Source: Saussurea involucrata
Taxonomy: Eukaryota > Streptophyta > Magnoliopsida > Asterales > Asteraceae
Assembly (NCBI GenBank): GCA_033807775.1
Contig: CM066320.1
Coordinates: 182,205,784-182,269,783, forward strand
Length of the DNA stretch: 64,000 nucleotides
Reading direction: 5' to 3'
The notes beneath the pieces were generated by a model. It searched no databases and was not told the origin of the DNA. It was given only the letters and a program-made list of their open reading frames with translations. A program made the translations under genes and the position numbers. This document shows, one piece after another, positions 22,643 to 33,260 of this stretch. Every line of letters begins with the position of its first letter. The first letter of the stretch is position 1.

Positions 22643-24694
22643 TTAGGAGGACAAGTTCAGCATACCCAGTTTGCTGATCAAGAAGTTAAACCTTCTTTCA
22701 TCAAGGGCTTTAGTGAATAAGTCAGCAAGCTGGAAGTCAGTTGAGACGAAGTACATCTCAATAGTCCCTTTTTCAACATGATCTTTTATAAAGTGATACC
22801 TTATGTCGATGTGCTTGGTCTTCGAGTGTTGAACTGGGTTGGCTGTTATGGCAATGGCACTCTTGGAGTCGCATAGAATTGGAATTTTACCATACTCCAG
22901 GCCATAATCTCTTAGTTGTGTCTTCATCCAAATTACTTGGGAACAACAACTAGCAGCAGCAACATATTCCGCTTCTGCTGTAGAGGTTGAAACACAGTTC
23001 TGTTTCTTAGATGTCCAACTCACCAACTTTTCTCCAAGCAATTGGCAGCTACCAGAGGTACTCTTTCTGTCGTTCTTGCATCCTCCATAGTCTGAGTCTG
23101 TATATGCTACAAGCTCGAAACCAGAGTTAAGAGGATACCAGAGACCCAAAAATTGAGTCCCTTTCAGATATTTAAAGATACGTTTGACAGCTGTTAAATG
23201 AGTCTCGGTAGGATTTGCCTGAAATCTGGCACAGAGACAGGTTGCAAACATTATATCAGGTCTACTGGCGGTTAAGTACAAAAGTGACCCTATCATGCCT
23301 CTGTAGTGCTTGACATCTGTTGGTTCACCATTAGGATCAGAGTCAAGTTTAACTCCAGTGGCAATAGGAGTTTTCATTGGTTTTGAATCATTGAGCTTAT
23401 ATTTTTTCAACATGTCAGAGATGTATTTGGACTGACTTATGAAAGTCCCTCTGTCAGATTGTTTGACTTGTAAACCTAGGAAGAAAGAGAGTTCTCCCAT
23501 CATGCTCATTTTGAATTCACTTTTCATTAAGGTTTCAAACTTATCACAGTACTCTTGCCGTGTAGACCCAAAGATAATGTCGTCAACATATATTTGTACC
23601 AGAAGTATATCATTTTCATATCTCCTGAAGAATAGAGTTTTATCGACGGTACCTTTCTCGAAGTGATTGACCAAGAGAAATTTGGACAAAGTTTCATACC
23701 AGGCTCTGGGAGCTTGCTTAAGACCGTAGAGAGCTTTGTCTAGCTTGTAAACGTGGTCTGGAAACTCTGAGCATTCAAAACCAGGTGGCTGCTGGACATA
23801 AACTTCTTCTTGTAGTTTGCCATTCAGAAATGCAGACTTGACATTCATTTGGTAGACCTTGAAACCCTTATGAGCAGCATAGGCTAGGAAGATTCTGATT
23901 GCTTCTAGCCTAGCCACTGGAGCAAAAGTTTCGTCATAGTCAATTCCTTCTTCCTGTCTGTATCCTTTTTCAACCAGACGGGCTTTGTTTCTGATGATAA
24001 TCCCATCTTCATCCTTCTTGTTTCTAAACACCCACTTGGTTCCAATGGCCGCTTTGCCTTTTGGGAGTGGAACCAAGGACCAAACTTTATTTCTCTCGAA
24101 TTCCAGAAGCTCTTCTTGCATGGCTTCGATCCAGTTTGGGTCGTCTAGGGCTTCAGAAATCTTTTTCGGCTCAATCATACTTAAGAAATTTACAAAGAAG
24201 GCTTCATTGATTGTGGCCGATCTTGTCTTTATGCCATCTTCAGCAGCACCAATGATAAGATGATGAGGATGATTCTTTGTCCATCGTGTCATGGGAGCAT
24301 GGACAACGGGTGGCGTTTGTGCTTCTGATGGCAAAGGACGAACTTCGGCATCAGAGTTCTGTAAGTTTGGACCAGGGCTTTGTGGCACACTTTGGAGAGT
24401 GTCCTCATTGCTCTGTGAGATATTAACAGGACTCTGTGATGGTAAACTTTCAAACAAGGAATTTCTTCCAACGTTTGTCATCAGAGGTGATGAAGGCTCT
24501 TGTTCAGGTTCTCTTTCATTCTGGTGTGGTTCCTCGTTTCTCTGAATTACTCCTGTAGACAGAGAAGTAGATGGTGAAGTATTAGAGGGACCAGTGAGAG
24601 ATGTACCTGTCAGATTTTGATCTGTTGAGTTTTGAGCTTGATCTCCTCTGTTGATGTTATCATAGGAATCATCATCGAAGAAATCATTGAACAT
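22643..24694 (-). CDS. copia reverse transcriptase / RNase H
   Basis: 683 codons. After an S/P/N-rich linker (residues ~1-150) comes the copia RT: EALDDPNWIEAMQEELLEFE, WVFRNKKDEDG, ARLVEKGYRQEEGIDYDETF, the catalytic YVDD motif (in LVQIYVDDIIFG) and LYGLKQAPRAWYE. RNase H follows with AYTDSDYGGCKNDRKSTSG, STAEAEYVA and CDSKSAI. It ends LADLFTKALDERRFNFL, a normal copia pol end. The frame is uninterrupted, and the conserved catalytic acidic residues of RT and RNase H are visible. It would normally be part of a Gag-Pol polyprotein with protease and integrase in front, and these are missing. One likely change is EKGY where KGY is usually preceded by A or V plus a basic residue. Confidence 0.92.
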   Translation of the reverse strand: MFNDFFDDDSYDNINRGDQAQNSTDQNLTGTSLTGPSNTSPSTSLSTGVIQRNEEPHQNEREPEQEPSSPLMTNVGRNSLFESLPSQSPVNISQSNEDTLQSVPQSPGPNLQNSDAEVRPLPSEAQTPPVVHAPMTRWTKNHPHHLIIGAAEDGIKTRSATINEAFFVNFLSMIEPKKISEALDDPNWIEAMQEELLEFERNKVWSLVPLPKGKAAIGTKWVFRNKKDEDGIIIRNKARLVEKGYRQEEGIDYDETFAPVARLEAIRIFLAYAAHKGFKVYQMNVKSAFLNGKLQEEVYVQQPPGFECSEFPDHVYKLDKALYGLKQAPRAWYETLSKFLLVNHFEKGTVDKTLFFRRYENDILLVQIYVDDIIFGSTRQEYCDKFETLMKSEFKMSMMGELSFFLGLQVKQSDRGTFISQSKYISDMLKKYKLNDSKPMKTPIATGVKLDSDPNGEPTDVKHYRGMIGSLLYLTASRPDIMFATCLCARFQANPTETHLTAVKRIFKYLKGTQFLGLWYPLNSGFELVAYTDSDYGGCKNDRKSTSGSCQLLGEKLVSWTSKKQNCVSTSTAEAEYVAAASCCSQVIWMKTQLRDYGLEYGKIPILCDSKSAIAITANPVQHSKTKHIDIRYHFIKDHVEKGTIEMYFVSTDFQLADLFTKALDERRFNFLISKLGMLNLSS

Positions 24695-24729
24695 GAGACT
24701 GATGTCTTCTTCCCTTGATCTAGAAGAAT

Positions 24730-26010
24730 TTATCTTCTTTTGTTCTGTCTGTGTCCCCTCTGTTGAGTTTTGATCAGAGGAGCTTGATATTGAGAATTTT
24801 TTGAATCATACGCCTTTGAAAACAATCTGTCCTGGTTTTGCTTTTTGAAATTGTTACTCTTAGAAGTAGCCTCTTTTGACATGAAATTCTTGGAAATGGA
24901 TTCATTTGAACGAAAAGAATTTCTTCCTTGATTTACACCGGAACTTGGAACAGACTTAGCTATCCACTTTCCCTTCTGTTCTGGTGTGAATCTTACATGT
25001 TTGAAAGCAAGAGGAACATTTGAGTTTACCAAGACACTTTTGTTTTTCTCTTTCTTCTCTACTTCTACTGCATTAGAAGCAAGAATCTTGAAATCTTTGT
25101 TGTTAAAGCTTGTTACCGGTATAAATCTTGATTGTTTCTTAAAGAAAGAAACATCCTCTTTTAGATCCGGAGATCCGACCGGTAGTTTCTTTGACTTGTG
25201 TAAGATGTTCTTTTGACCACAGAAGATCTGTTCATCTACCTCGGAGTCAGAGTCACAATTAGAGGCTAGAAAGTCTCTAGTGGCTCTGTTGGAGGAATTC
25301 GATTCAATGGGTATGACAGGGATATTTGTTTTAACAGATCTGAACTTCCTCAACATTGGTTTTAAAGAATCAGAGATAGCATTTTCTTCAATAACTTTCA
25401 ATAAATCTTCTTCAAAAGATGTTCTTATTGATTCAGAGGTAGGAGAGAAAGTTGGTGCTTCTGGATTAAGTTTGCTCTGTGGCATTTCAACAGAGGACTT
25501 TGTCTCAGAAGACGCAGACTTCTGTCCTTTGAAAGAATTAAAGTTGAAAATCTCTTTAGTATCAAAGTCCTTGACAGAATTAGGAATTATGATTTTAGCT
25601 TTTCCTTGATCAAGAATAAACTCAGAGGATGGTTTCAAAACCTTTTCATGATCAAAGGAGTCATAGCTAATATTCCTAAAATCGAGATTTCTTGGTTTTG
25701 AGAAAACATCTGACGTTTTAGATCTTTTGAAAACAGCATTACCAGATATCACGTCCTCTTGGATTTTCCCAATACAAAAGGCGGAGGACAGGGATGTCTT
25801 CTTCCTTCCGTTGTAGGGAGTAAGGTCAGAGAAACCAAGACCTTGCGCATCCATCTGTGAATTTATCTTGATGTGCACATCTTGTGCATCTTGGTATTTT
25901 TTAATCTGAATTTCTTTTCTCTGTAGGGATTGATGAAGTATTTCCCTTTCTCTTTGAAAATAATCAGTTAGAGCAACAGAGTTAAGTCTCTCTGTTTCAG
26001 ATTGTTTCAA
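24730..26010 (-). pseudogene. copia gag C-terminal / spacer region, truncated before protease
   Basis: A 426-codon frame that starts as coiled-coil (EREILHQSLQRKEIQIKKYQ), continues with an S/K/F-rich linker and ends in a basic stretch. It is in a different frame from the upstream gag part (26052 and above), and coiled-coil sequence is still readable between 26050 and 26010. A single-base frameshift near 26050-26060 therefore split gag. The frame ends without any protease DSG motif or integrase HHCC/DDE motifs, directly before the linker of the RT ORF. A deletion removed those domains. Confidence 0.7.
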
Positions 26011-26051
26011 CTTTTCAGACTTCTGTTTTAAATCATTTTCATAAGATTTGA

Positions 26052-27776
26052 TTATTTTTCAGAAAACAGACTTTCCTTCTTCTTCTGTAAGATTTCTAGC
26101 TCAGATTTTTCTTTGAAGATTTCTTCCTTTTCTTGTTCCAAGAGAGTCTTCTCTCTCTTGTAAAAAGATAGGTCCTTCTGAGCTAGTTTTCTTAGCTCCT
26201 TTTCTTCAGAAAGTTTTTGTTTTAGAAGCTGAAATTCCTCATTCAACATGGAAACGTGCATTTCTAATTCTGAGTCAGATTTGGATTCAGATGAGCATAC
26301 CTTGGCACTGGGTCTGGTGGTCTCCAGCGCTATGTCGTCAGATTCTGTCGTGGTAAGAGCAAATGCATGAGCCAGATCTTCTTCTTCTGTTGTTCCCTTT
26401 GTTATCTCTGGTTCTCCAGTCATCCAGTCAACAGTTTCTTCTAAACTCTCATCATCCACAGCGACTCCACAGAAGTTGGCTTGTTCTGGTTCATCATCAG
26501 AAGATGAGTCAGAGACCCAATTTTCCATTTCAGCAACATAACTTCTTTCTCTGTAGTTGTACTTGTATTTGTTTTTGTAGTAGTCCTGGTCTTTTACCAG
26601 TTTGCCTCTACAATTAACAGAGAAGTGTCCAGGTTTGCCGCATCTGAAGCAGTGTCCATCATTTTGATTGATGGGCTGGGCAACATCGGCCTTCTGTTGT
26701 GCTGGTGGATTTTCTCTTCTTTGTAGAGGTTTTCCTATTTCTGTGGCAACTCTGTTGAAACTTTGCTCTGGTGCTGTATATCCTCTTCTGTCTTCCCTTC
26801 CTTCTCTCTCATATCTGCCTCTTCTGTCGAACTTATTGCCAAATCTCTTGTTAAATTGCTGAGTTATTAAAGCAAGAGATTGGGCAAAGGCTTGAATGTC
26901 ATCATCCTCTGATGAGCTTTCACCTGTTTCACTTTCTGCAATCAAACTTTTCTTTCCTTTCTTCTTATCAGATTTTTCTTTCTTTTTCTCTTTACTTGAA
27001 CTTTCTCTGTTGGACTTTTCAGATGTGGTTTTCTTGGAATCAGAAACTAAGGCGATTGGACCAGCACTCATGGATTTGCCTTTTTGCTTGACAACCTCCT
27101 TTTCTTGTGCGGCCAAAGTGCCATACACATCCGTTAAAGACCATACATCTAAGTCCTGGTTAGCTTGTTAAGACATGGACAGATTTAACCATTCATCATT
27201 CAAGCTTTTCAAAAACAGAACATTGTTATCTTCCTTCGACCTAACAACCCCACATTTTTTGCATTTATTGATCAACACATTAAATCTGTTGTAGGTTTGC
27301 TGTAAGGTTTCCTCAGGAAGTGCCTTGAAATCATTGTATTCATTTATACATTGGGTCCTTCTGTTCTTTTGGGTCTTGATAACACCCTCAAGTTGGTTAA
27401 GAAGTTGATCCCAGATTTCCTTAGCAGTAACACATGAATCTAGTTCTTGAAATATTTCGTTTGGAATGGCCATAATCAGTAGTCTAACTGCTTTAAGATC
27501 ATTTTCCATTTTTAGATTTTCCTCATCAGTAAAACCTGTGGTTTTAACTTCATAATGAGCTGGAATCTCAGCAGTAGTTCCTGTTGCGGGTACACGAGGA
27601 ACAAAAACCATGGGTTGGAATGGTCCATCCGTGACAGATCGCATGAGGTCTTTATCCATATCATCGAAAAAATTAACCATCCTGATTTTCCATTGAGGAT
27701 ATTCATCTCTCAGAAGAGTAGGAGGTTTTGTTAAAGATCCAGCAGTATAGATAGCATTTATACCGTTGTTAGCCAT
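26052..27776 (-). pseudogene. copia gag with CCHC zinc knuckle, one in-frame stop
   Basis: Starts MANNGINAIYTAG. The N-terminal domain (PTLLRDEYPQWKIRMVNFFD...) is the DUF4219/UBN2-type copia gag, with ELDSCVTAKEIWDQL and the YNRFNVLINKCKK segment. An in-frame TAA at 27168-27170 interrupts it, and the same frame continues to 26052. The second part has a K/E-rich linker, then the zinc knuckle CFRCGKPGHFSVNC, an acidic region and a coiled coil (EKELRKLAQKDLSFYKRE). The role is capsid formation and RNA binding. With the stop and downstream frameshift it is probably non-functional. Confidence 0.88.
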
Positions 27777-28052
27777 TTTGAAAGAAAAACAGAGTACAGT
27801 TTACAGCAAAATGATTTTCGGCTAGAAACAGAGTTTCAAACAGTAACCAATGGAACAGTAACTTTTGAGAAGATCTTAAGCTAAACTGGAAAGCTTTAAA
27901 CAAAGTTATATGAGCTATGAAGACTTGTCTGGACTAGAAAGCAGTAAAAAAAACAGAGTATACAGAGAAGCTTTTAAGAACACACAGACACAATCAACAA
28001 CAGTGAATCAACCTTGGTAGATTGGATCGTTTGGCTTAAGAAAACCAAAGCA

Positions 28053-28064
28053 GCTCTGATACCA
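28053..28064 (-). promoter_or_regulatory. primer binding site of copia element, tRNA-iMet
   Basis: Minus-strand TGGTATCAGAGC lies two bases downstream of the 5' LTR end. It fixes the orientation as minus. Confidence 0.9.
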
Positions 28065-28066
28065 AT

Positions 28067-28750
28067 TGTAGGTTCCTAGATTCACGTTGTATCACGATAA
28101 TGGTAAATAATTAGACAGCGGAAGCATTTTAAGCAAAGCCATTAAAGTGAGTGATTGTGTAAACAATAACTGAACTGTGAAGATCAAAATATAGAACAGT
28201 AAAATGATAATGAAATCAAACAAAGAACACTGCTCGTATACTGATAAAATGAATCACTCCAAGAATATGTTCAAGAGAGTGTTCGGAAATCTCACAGGAC
28301 AGTATCGTACGAAGTAGTGCTATGGAAATAATGCAGTGCGTGCTTTTTCAAATGTGGAAAACTATTCTTCCAAAAAGCTTACAATTGTTGTTCCACTACC
28401 TCGCTATTTATAGACCTGATAAAGTGTAGACAGTGTACTGTCGTACCCATGAATGACACGTAGAAAGTGTGTCTCCAATCTTTAGGGCATACGTGGAAAT
28501 TGTGGACACGTGTTTGACACTTCATTTCCTGTGAGACTTAGACTGACAGAGGTCTTTTTCTCCACAGAGCTCTGTTGATCTTCTGTTGAAATACTTGTTC
28601 TCTTGCTGGAATTCTTCGACAGAGCTCTGATGAGCTCTGTTTGGATCCGTTGGTCTTTGATGAATCTTCCAGGTCTTCTGTCTGATCTCTGTTGGTCTTC
28701 TGACTTGAACTATTTTCAATACTTTTACATCAGATGCTTTGGGACTAACA
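28067..28750 (-). repeat. 5' LTR of copia element
   Basis: 684 bp, nearly identical to 17149-17846 but 14 bp shorter. Flanked on its outer side by the duplicated CTCAT. Confidence 0.9.
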
Positions 28751-28756
28751 CTCATC

Positions 28757-29166
28757 TTTCTTGAAATTCTTGATTTTTGCTCCAAAAATTCAAGATTTTA
28801 GCTTCGGATTAATACTCAGTAGTGCAGATAACAGATATGATTTGAGCAACTCCAGTTGACTCAAATTTCAAAAGGGTTTCTTCAAAAATGGGGATTGATG
28901 TGCTTATAACGAGAAGAATGGCGGTTTTCTTCGTATTTGGTATGTGGGTTGTGGTGGCGGCCGCCGTGGAAGCAGTTTCATCACCACCACCAACACCGCT
29001 GTCGTTGACGTCATCATCATCTAGAAGACCTAGTGTTGTGAATATTGGAGCTTTATTAACAGTAAATTCAGTTATTGGGCTAAACCCAATAATCAAACCA
29101 AACTCATCTCTTGACCGGAGAAATGGTGGTGACCGGAGAAATGGTGGTTGTAATGGTGGGTGGTAG
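28757..29166 (+). pseudogene. captured 5' fragment of a glutamate-receptor-like (GLR) gene
   Basis: An ATG at 28888 opens a 92-codon frame. A second Met is followed by a hydrophobic signal-peptide segment (AVFFVFGMWVVVAAAVEAV), an S/T/P-rich linker and SRRPSVVNIGALLTVNSVIG. The last segment matches, from memory, the start of the ligand-binding region of plant GLR3-type receptors (RPSxVNVGALFTFxSxIGRAAK). Similarity ends right after VIG, and the frame continues into unrelated sequence and the GGT repeat. The preceding ~130 bp may be the parental 5' UTR. It lies inside the Mutator-like element 16595-29774, so it is a captured fragment and not a working receptor. Confidence 0.7.
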
Positions 29167-29475
29167 TGGTGGTGGTGGATGGTGGTTGTAATGGTTGTGG
29201 TAGTGGTGGATGGTGGGTGGTAGTGGTGGTGGTGGATGGTGGTGGTTGTAATGGTGGGTGGTAGTGGTGGATGGTGGGTGGTAGTGGTGGTGGTGGTGGA
29301 TGGTGGTTGTAATGGTTGTGGTAGTGGTGGATGGTGGGTGGTAGTGGTGTTGGTGGATGGTGGTTGTAATGGTTGTGGTAGTGGTGGATGGTGGATGGTA
29401 GTGGTGGTGGTGGATGGTGGTTGTAATGGTGGGTGGTAGTGGTGGATGGTGGGTGGTAGTGGTGGATGGTTGTTA
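29109..29475. repeat. GGT-rich minisatellite
   Basis: Repeats built from ggtggtggatggtgg, ttgtaatggt and ggtagtggtgg in variable order (~35-60-bp higher-order units). Any reading frame through it is a repeat artefact. Confidence 0.9.
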
Positions 29476-29853
29476 GATCATATATATATATATATTAGTG
29501 TATATATATTAGTTAATTTTACATATAGGTCCTTAAGGTTTAATTGTATTTACAAAAAAAACAATAGAAACAAATAGAATTACAAAAATGGGACAAAATG
29601 GTGAAAGGACGAAATTACCCTTGCCTCTAACTGAATTTTTTAACGGGGTTAATGGCAAGGTCCTGATTCTAGAGCAAAATCAGAACCATGAGGACTAAAA
29701 GTCGACTTATGAAACCACATGTACTTGTTTCAAAGAAATCACTATACCTTAGAGACCAAAAGTAGAGTTTACTCAATATTTAAATATATTTTATACTTTT
29801 ACATTGAAGAGTGTAGATATAGTTATTCCTTAAAAAGTTATACATACGAACTT

Positions 29854-30229
29854 AGGTACGTTTGGTTCATTTTAAGGAATTACAATGAAAATGAAAATGA
29901 GAATGCAGGAGAATGGAAATAGGAATGAACATTGATGCTGTTTGGTTAAATCAATATAATTAATAAAAAAAATTATATCAACTTTTTAATACAAATACGT
30001 GACTTCCAACGTGAAAATAAAAAATATTTTTCATTCAACATCGAGAAATGAAGGGGGCGTATGAGTAAAAATGACTAAGCGGAATAAAATTTTCATTCCC
30101 CCCAAATTGATCATGAATGGAAATTAATGGGTTTGGGGTAATGATTTCATTATATTATATCAAAGCAAACAACAATTTTCATTATCATTCTCATTCCTTA
30201 TCCCTCAATACCCCCAACCAAACACCCCT
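29854..30229. mobile_element. MITE with hAT-like ends
   Basis: The left end AGGTACGTTTGGTTCATTTT and the right end (inverse of AGGGGTGTTTGGTTGGGGG) form an imperfect TIR. Both inner arms carry ggaat / attcc and gaaaatgag / ctcattcc motifs. Confidence 0.5.
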
Positions 30230-30235
30230 TTAGTC

Positions 30236-30862
30236 ATTTTAAAACTTTAAAATATGTGAGATGTGTAAAATTCATTATAATTTATTAATTTACGATAATT
30301 AATGTTATTTAATTAATGAGATAATTAAAAGGATAACAATCGATATTTATTAAATAAAAATTAACGCATTTTCAAGATAATTTCATCTCTCTCTCTCTCT
30401 CCCTCCTATCTCTGTGTTAGCATCTATATTGTGCACACAAGATGAACACATTCTGCACATAATTTAGTAAATTTTTTTACTAGGGTGTTCTCAACATAAG
30501 GTTCACATTATGATCGCAAGTAATATGTTTAGATTTAGTTTGTGTTCATAAATGTTCACAAACGATACCAACTCTTGTTTATTTAGAGTGTGTTCAATAT
30601 GTGTTCACAAACTATAATATTATTTATAAGAGAGTGTTCATAATGTGTTTACCTTAAGTTTATATTCAGTTATGTGTGTATATGAAGGTTATGGAGAGAT
30701 GATAGAGAAAATAGGAGAGAATAGAAAAGATATATAAAATATAGGAAAGAGTAGATAGGAAAAAGATTTTTAAATTATGTTAAATTTATTTTTCAACTAA
30801 CTTTATGTGGTTTAAATTGGATCTCACGGATCTCACAAATTAGTAAGTTCCTAAAAGAAGAC
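30236..30862. repeat. AT-rich repeat, relative of 2680-3060
   Basis: The right end (gttcctaaaagaagacccc) matches, inverted, the start of the repeat at 2680. It also contains agggagag / ctctctctccc tracts and gtgttca / tgttcac motifs. Probably a MITE of the same family. The left end is not defined. Confidence 0.4.
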
Positions 30863-30869
30863 CCCTATA

Positions 30870-31090
30870 AATCTATATATACACGAATGATCGTGTGAGA
30901 AAAGAGTTAAGGTGAGAAGATAAAAAGGAACCATTGATCATTTTTAATCTCAAACGCACTCATGAATGGCGTTTGATACGAGGATTGATCTGGTGCATCT
31001 CGATGTATCGCATCCTAATGTGCATCCAAGGGTGAAGATCTCTTCCCACCATAACTTTCATTCTCACCGGAACCCAACCATATATATATA
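30870..31090. repeat. MITE-like repeat, copy 1
   Basis: It shares a succession of motifs with 31795-32047: gatcgtgtga, gttgatca/cattgatca with ttttaatctcaa, gatctg(g/t)tgcat, cctaatgtgcatcca and ggaaccca. It is a direct-orientation relative, about 70-75% alike by eye. Confidence 0.5.
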
Positions 31091-31095
31091 TATAT

Positions 31096-31468
31096 AGGGA
31101 TAATAAATTGTAAACCGCTAAATGTGTGTAAACTTGTAAACTTTTGGATTTCATAGGTTTTCTTGATGAAATTATTTTATGAAATTGTTTATTTTGATAA
31201 AAATGTTCATATCATTCATTTCTTAATGAAATTGTTTCATATATTTGTGTTTTTTTTATGTAAAACGAAAAAGTTTCATCGAATTTCATAGGAATGAAAA
31301 AAATATATGAAATTACATAAAAACACAAATCTATGAAACAATTTCATCAAGAAATGAATGATATGAAACAATTTCATCAAAATAAACAATTTTATGAAAA
31401 CATTTCATTAAAAAACCTATGAAATCCAAAGTTTACACGAAAAAAAGTTTACAAAATAGTGAGCCTCT
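31096..31468. mobile_element. MITE with long inverted arms
   Basis: Arms of about 170 bp (ttggatttcatagg, gaaattgttt..., tcattcatttctt) are mirrored around a centre near 31275. The ends are agggataataaattgtaaac and gtttacaaaatagtgagcc. Almost the whole element is one foldback. Confidence 0.7.
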
Positions 31469-31480
31469 ATATATATAGAG

Positions 31481-31727
31481 AGAGGTGGGTTCAAACGAGA
31501 ACACTAACTATTTAAGAAAACACGAAAAATGTCGCCCATGTACAAAATCACATGTGATTCACGTATAAAATCACATGTGATCCGCGCGACTTGCCACACG
31601 ACTTGCAAGTCGCGATCCAGGTCGCCCGCTACCAGAATTTTCAGCTAGTGTAAAATCACATGTTATTTTGTTCATGAGTGGCCTTTTTCGTGTTTTCTTA
31701 AATAGTTAGCATTCTCGTTTGAACCTT

Positions 31728-31730
<3 letters not shown>
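31481..31730. mobile_element. MITE with ~45-bp TIRs
   Basis: ggttcaaacgagaacac and ctatttaagaaaacacgaaa are mirrored at 31682-31725. The interior has repeated tcacatgtga palindromes and gcgacttg/caagtcgc motifs. The end style (gggttca) resembles the MITE at 6259-7070. Confidence 0.65.
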
Positions 31731-31794
<64 letters not shown>

Positions 31795-31802
<8 letters not shown>

Positions 31803-32047
31803 GAAGGATCGTGTGAAAAGTTGAGGTTAACGTGAGAAGCGTGAGAAGTGGATCTGAATCGTTGATCACTTTTAATCTCAATCCCTCCCATGAATTGCGC
31901 TTTAGAAAGGAGTTGATCTGTTGCATATCGGTGCATCTTATCTTGGTGCATATAATCCTAATGTGCATCCATTTTTCATTCAACGGTTGATAAGCACTTC
32001 TAACACTTCTCACGTGAAACTCAACTTCTCACTGGAACCCATCCCTA
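31795..32047. repeat. MITE-like repeat, copy 2
   Basis: Relative of 30870-31090, preceded by (CT)n-(AT)n microsatellites at about 31730-31800. It ends ctggaacccatccct. Confidence 0.5.
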
Positions 32048-32149
32048 TATATTTTTTTTGTACATGTTTGAGTGTTCCGGTATTTCGTACATGTCTGAAT
32101 GTTCGGTATATTTTATTATTATAATGAAATATTGTTTAGACTTTTTTCC

Positions 32150-32500
32150 AATTTAGTGAGGCTTTTGGTTGTAATGTTGTCAAGTTGGTATTTAGAAAAT
32201 TGTCTTTTCGTTTGATTCTCACATTCTTTGTTGCGTTTAGTACATGGGACATGACAGAACGGAACAAAACTCATTGTCTAATGTTTGGCTTGACATGGGA
32301 CATCACAAAAGCTCATTGTCCCACGTTTGGTACGGCATGGGACAAGGACAGGGACAGGGACAAGAACGGACATGGTGGGATAGAATGGGAAAGAAGGCAT
32401 TTTCTTGTTCCACAAAAATAGGCAGAACAACATGGGACAAAAGTGAGACAGAAACAAAAAAAATCACGAACCTACCCCTATTTGATATATAACTCTAATA
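32150..32500. other. gggacagggac-type repeat, possible half of a split MITE
   Basis: Rich in gggacaaggacagggacag. A block with the complementary motif (tgtcctgtcc) lies at 36085-36250, on the other side of the solo LTR, so the two may be arms of one element. Boundaries are not clear. Confidence 0.3.
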
Positions 32501-32514
32501 TGATATTAGTTTTA

Positions 32515-33060
32515 AAGATCATCACCACCGATCATCGTCGCCATAGCTAACCACCCTCGACCACCACTAGTTATTCCTCCACCATAACAACCATCTCCAC
32601 CATCTCCACAAACATCACCCATTACCACCACCACTACCATCGTCGACCACCTCCACCAACATCGATTACCACCACCCATAGCCACCAGCAACCATGATCG
32701 ACCACTTCCACATCTTCCTCCACTACAACAACTTCCTCCACCACCTCCACTACTACTTCCACCCCCATCGATCACCGATCACCGCCACCATTGCAGCCAC
32801 TACTACCTACGATCATGCATGGCCACCCACCATCGGCCACCTTTACCTCTTTCTCCACTACTACAACCTCTTTTACCATTGTCCACCGTCTCCACCACTA
32901 CCATTGTTGACCACCTCCACCGGTCACACCACCCATCACCGTGCACCACCGTCTATACCCCCGCCACATCGACCATAACTACCTTCTACACCGCTATTAT
33001 CCACCATCTTCACGTCCTTCACAATCGCATTTATCTTTATCTGTCGCTGCAACCATGCCT
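32515..33060. repeat. CCA/ACC-rich low-complexity region
   Basis: Repeated ccaccacca, catcgtcgacc and ctacaaca motifs. Several short frames exist on both strands but all are compositional, and no gene is recognised. Resembles the GGT-rich tract at 29109-29475 on the opposite strand. Confidence 0.7.
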
Positions 33061-33260
33061 CCGCCAATTCATAAAGATCTTCTAAATTGGATCAAATATA
33101 TTATTTTCTTTGTATGAAACAATTTTTTTTGAACTATCATGATTTATTTCAAACTCTTCATTCAAATTACGTATGAAAAATTGTGTTAAAACTAAAATGG
33201 TTGTTACATTAAATTATTTAAATATATATTTTATTTGTGTCATTTATAACTATTATATGA

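Larger units (their letters stand above)
17149..28750 (-). mobile_element. SIRE/Maximus-like Ty1/copia retrotransposon lacking protease and integrase
   Basis: The LTRs are 17149-17846 (698 bp) and 28067-28750 (684 bp), with target duplication CTCAT at 17144-17148 and 28751-28755. On the minus strand the order is 5' LTR, tRNA-iMet primer site, gag with a CCHC knuckle, reverse transcriptase/RNase H, a long extra env-like ORF, polypurine tract and 3' LTR. Protease and the integrase catalytic core are absent between 24770 and 24730, so a deletion removed them. Gag and the extra ORF carry stops or a frameshift. The LTRs differ by a 14-bp indel and a few substitutions, so the insertion is fairly recent. 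Confidence 0.92.
16595..29774. mobile_element. Pack-MULE-like element with 9-bp target duplication, split by a copia insertion
   Basis: The perfect 9-bp duplication AATATTTAA is at 16586-16594 and 29775-29783. The TIRs of about 240 bp share 'aaggtatagtgatttcttt', 'cataagtcgacttttagtcc' and 'gctctagaatcaggac'. The 9-bp duplication and long TIRs fit the Mutator superfamily. The element is about 1.6 kb without the nested 11.6-kb copia insertion. It carries a secreted-protein-like start (17053) and a glutamate-receptor 5' fragment (28757-29095), followed by a GGT-rich minisatellite. No transposase. Confidence 0.8.

Noticed and set aside
29236..29439. Glycine/valine-rich ORF
   Set aside because: Pure GGT-repeat translation with no flanking gene structure.
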